This document shows positions 56,355 through 57,817 of a stretch of 57,817 nt of DNA, one piece after another. The translations under genes were made by a program, and so were the position numbers. The first letter of the stretch is position 1. Each line of letters opens with the position of its first letter. Below the pieces are notes generated by a model that saw only the letters and a program-made list of their open reading frames with translations, was not told the origin of the DNA and made no database searches. Source of the DNA: Elusimicrobia bacterium ADurb.Bin231 (lineage in GTDB: Bacteria > Elusimicrobiota > UBA8919 > MWCF01); NCBI GenBank assembly GCA_002069855.1, contig MWCF01000112.1:1-57817 (forward strand). The letters run 5' to 3'.

Positions 56355-57308
56355 CTATTTCAGAATATCATGCACATGCAAAATACCTACAACCGTATGT
56401 TTGGTATCTACAACAGGCAGCACAGCAATGGGCTTTTCTCTGTTTTGCATTAATGCCAACGCATCCGCAATTTTCATATCGGAATATATGAACACCGGTT
56501 TTTTATTCATTATATCTTTTATGCGTTTGGCAAATATATCTTCACGCCTTTCCAAAATCTTGCGTATGTCGAAATCAGTTATAAATCCTATCAATCTGCG
56601 TTTCTTATCTATTACCGAGACCGCGCCGACCCGTTTTTCAGTCATTTCAACAAGCATTCTTTCGATAGAATCATTAATCTTTATAGTAGCATTTTCATCG
56701 TCGGATTTCATTATGTCGGCGACACGCATAAGTTTTCTTCCCAGAGAACCGCCGGGATGCAAAAGCCCAAAATCCTCAGGTTTAAACTTTCTCATTTTCA
56801 TAAGAGTTACAGCTATGGCATCGCCCACAACAAGAGCGGCAGTCGTGGAATTTGTCGGCGCAAGATTAAACGGACACGCTTCCTTTTTTATTTTAACAAT
56901 CAGCACCACATCAGACTTTTTTGCCAAAGTGGATTCGGAATTAGCAGTTATTGAAATAATTTTAGAACCGATTTTTCTTATTGACGGCAGCATACCGAGC
57001 AACTCCGCACTTTCTCCGGATTTGCCTATGGCAAGTATTATGTCATTTTTTCTAATCACGCCCAAACTGCCGTGCATCCCGTCAGTAGGATGCAAATATA
57101 TGGCGGCTGTGCCTGTGGACACAAGTGTCGCTGCAATCTTTTGCGCTATTATGCCGGATTTGCCTACTCCGGTCACTATAACTTTTCCGCGGCATCTAAA
57201 AATTATCTTAACGGCTTTCTCATAATTCGCGTTTACGCAATGTTTCAAATGTTCCAAAGTTGTAACCGCATCTTTTATAACGGTTATTATTTCTTTTTTA
57301 ATTTTCAT
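56355..57308 (-). CDS. kdsD: Arabinose-5-phosphate isomerase (KdsD/KpsF/GutQ type)
   Basis: The 317-residue protein has an N-terminal SIS domain (about 35-175; VTGVGKSGIIAQKIA, GKSGESAELL, APTNSTTAALVVGDAIA, LHPGGSLG) and two CBS domains (about 205-258 and 265-317). It converts ribulose-5-P to arabinose-5-P, the first step to Kdo. It is the first gene of the co-oriented polysaccharide block, 15 bases before the aminotransferase. With lptF/lptG it supports an LPS-containing outer membrane. Confidence 0.92.
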   Translation of the reverse strand: MKIKKEIITVIKDAVTTLEHLKHCVNANYEKAVKIIFRCRGKVIVTGVGKSGIIAQKIAATLVSTGTAAIYLHPTDGMHGSLGVIRKNDIILAIGKSGESAELLGMLPSIRKIGSKIISITANSESTLAKKSDVVLIVKIKKEACPFNLAPTNSTTAALVVGDAIAVTLMKMRKFKPEDFGLLHPGGSLGRKLMRVADIMKSDDENATIKINDSIERMLVEMTEKRVGAVSVIDKKRRLIGFITDFDIRKILERREDIFAKRIKDIMNKKPVFIYSDMKIADALALMQNREKPIAVLPVVDTKHTVVGILHVHDILK

Positions 57309-57369
57309 AAAAACAGCCCTTTAGCGGAAAGATATTCGATAATATCTATATTATTGCCGCTATCAAAAT

Positions 57370-57386
57370 AGGGTTTGCTGAAAAAC
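57370..57386 (+). repeat. Probable IS terminal repeat
   Basis: AGGGTTTGCTGAAAAAC lies about 87 bases downstream of the transposase stop, where the end of the element is expected, and resembles IS4/IS5-class ends. The other end is outside the window, so the inverted copy cannot be checked. Confidence 0.5.
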
Positions 57387-57472
57387 TATTTTTTGCGAAT
57401 GTTAACGATAGATTTTGCGCATAGGTTCCCCTAATTCTTATACACTTTCTGTGGATTATTTTTTGGTTTTCC

Positions 57473-57817
57473 CTAAATTCTTGCCAGCGCTGTGGATAAG
57501 TTCATCGCTATCAAGCCCAGCCGGATATTCAACTCTTCATTTTTGTATACCAACCGCTCTAATCCGTAATGAACTTTTGATACGCCGATAAAACCTTCTA
57601 TCTCGCTACGCTTTTTTTGTTTCTGCTTTATCCACTTCCAGAGTTTTTTTGACGCCTCGCTTCCACTCTTGCGTCCTAACGGCACCAGCGCCGCTTTTAT
57701 TCCTTCTTCTTTCAACATTTCACGGTTCGCTAAACTCCCGTATATCTTATCCGTGATGACCGTCTTCGGCTTTTTCCCAAACCGTCCTTCGTGTAATTTC
57801 AAACTTTCAGATAATAC
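57473..57817 (-). mobile_element. IS5-like DDE transposase, C-terminal part (cut by window edge)
   Basis: The frame is open to the right edge; about 115 residues are visible. They include KTVITDKIYGSLANREMLKE, KKRSEIEGFIGVSKVHYGLE (the Y-x2-R/E region with the last catalytic Glu) and LNIRLGLIAMNLSTALARI, as in DDE transposases of the IS5/IS1182-like groups. A possible terminal repeat follows the stop. The IS lies just upstream of the 30-kb polysaccharide block and may affect its transcription. Confidence 0.8.

Noticed and set aside
56401..57225. 274-residue frame on the plus strand opposite the kdsD-like gene
   Set aside because: It is fully antisense to a gene with complete SIS and CBS motifs and shows no domain of its own.

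Overview
The window looks like a chromosomal piece of an uncultivated, AT-rich, diderm (Gram-negative-type) bacterium. The outer-membrane assignment rests on lptF/lptG-type permeases, a very large SprA-like beta-barrel protein, a PorV-like barrel and a Wzx/Wzy/Wzz O-antigen-type cluster. Code 11, strong AGGAG-type ribosome sites and no rRNA are seen. The mix of SprA/PorV-like proteins, an archaeal-type phosphoglycerate mutase and FlgD/T9SS-like C-terminal domains fits candidate phyla around the FCB/Elusimicrobiota/Goldbacteria/Firestonebacteria neighbourhood better than any well-studied group. This placement is an inference, not a proven taxonomy.

Layout. (1) 1-2170: right end of an integrated element carrying an AbiE-type toxin-antitoxin pair and a frameshifted tyrosine recombinase with a zinc-knuckle N-terminus. 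It abuts a tRNA-Tyr gene of which only the 5' half remains. (2) 2420-12000, minus strand: ThrRS without a TGS domain, tRNAs Val, Cys, Gly and Leu, a glycine-zipper protein, secG, an archaeal-type phosphoglycerate mutase, two frame-disrupted genes, pgk and gap. (3) 12170-22690: an envelope block. A 1.7-kresidue SprA-like protein is divergent from lptF-lptG; beyond these lie a PorV-like protein and an M6-like metalloprotease ending in a FlgD/T9SS-like domain. (4) 23070-27230: a K+/H+ or Na+/H+ antiporter, then metK and ahcY (activated methyl cycle). (5) 27330-57310: about 30 kb of minus-strand surface-polysaccharide genes with almost no spacing. (6) 57370-57817: one end of an insertion sequence, cut by the window edge.

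How the polysaccharide genes work together. A small cupin isomerase, a phosphohexomutase and a nucleotidyltransferase would make GDP-mannose. RfbF, RfbG and RfbH homologues would make CDP-3,6-dideoxy-4-keto-glucose. The adjacent ThDP-dependent acetolactate-synthase-like enzyme and an SDR suggest that this is turned into a branched sugar of the yersiniose type (YerE/YerF logic). A second lysine-less DegT-family dehydratase and a GDP-fucose/colitose-synthase-like SDR suggest another deoxysugar, next to a GT10 fucosyltransferase-like enzyme. A WbaP-type phosphoglycosyltransferase would start the chain. At least five GT4 enzymes, a GT2, a GT10 and a CgeB-like enzyme would extend it; a Wzx flippase, Wzy/WaaL-type protein and Wzz would export and polymerise it.

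The strongest leads are the SprA/PorV/cargo module, the CDP-branched-sugar branch, the unusual Cys-rich lysine-less DegT enzyme, and the zinc-knuckle recombinase at the broken tRNA-Tyr.
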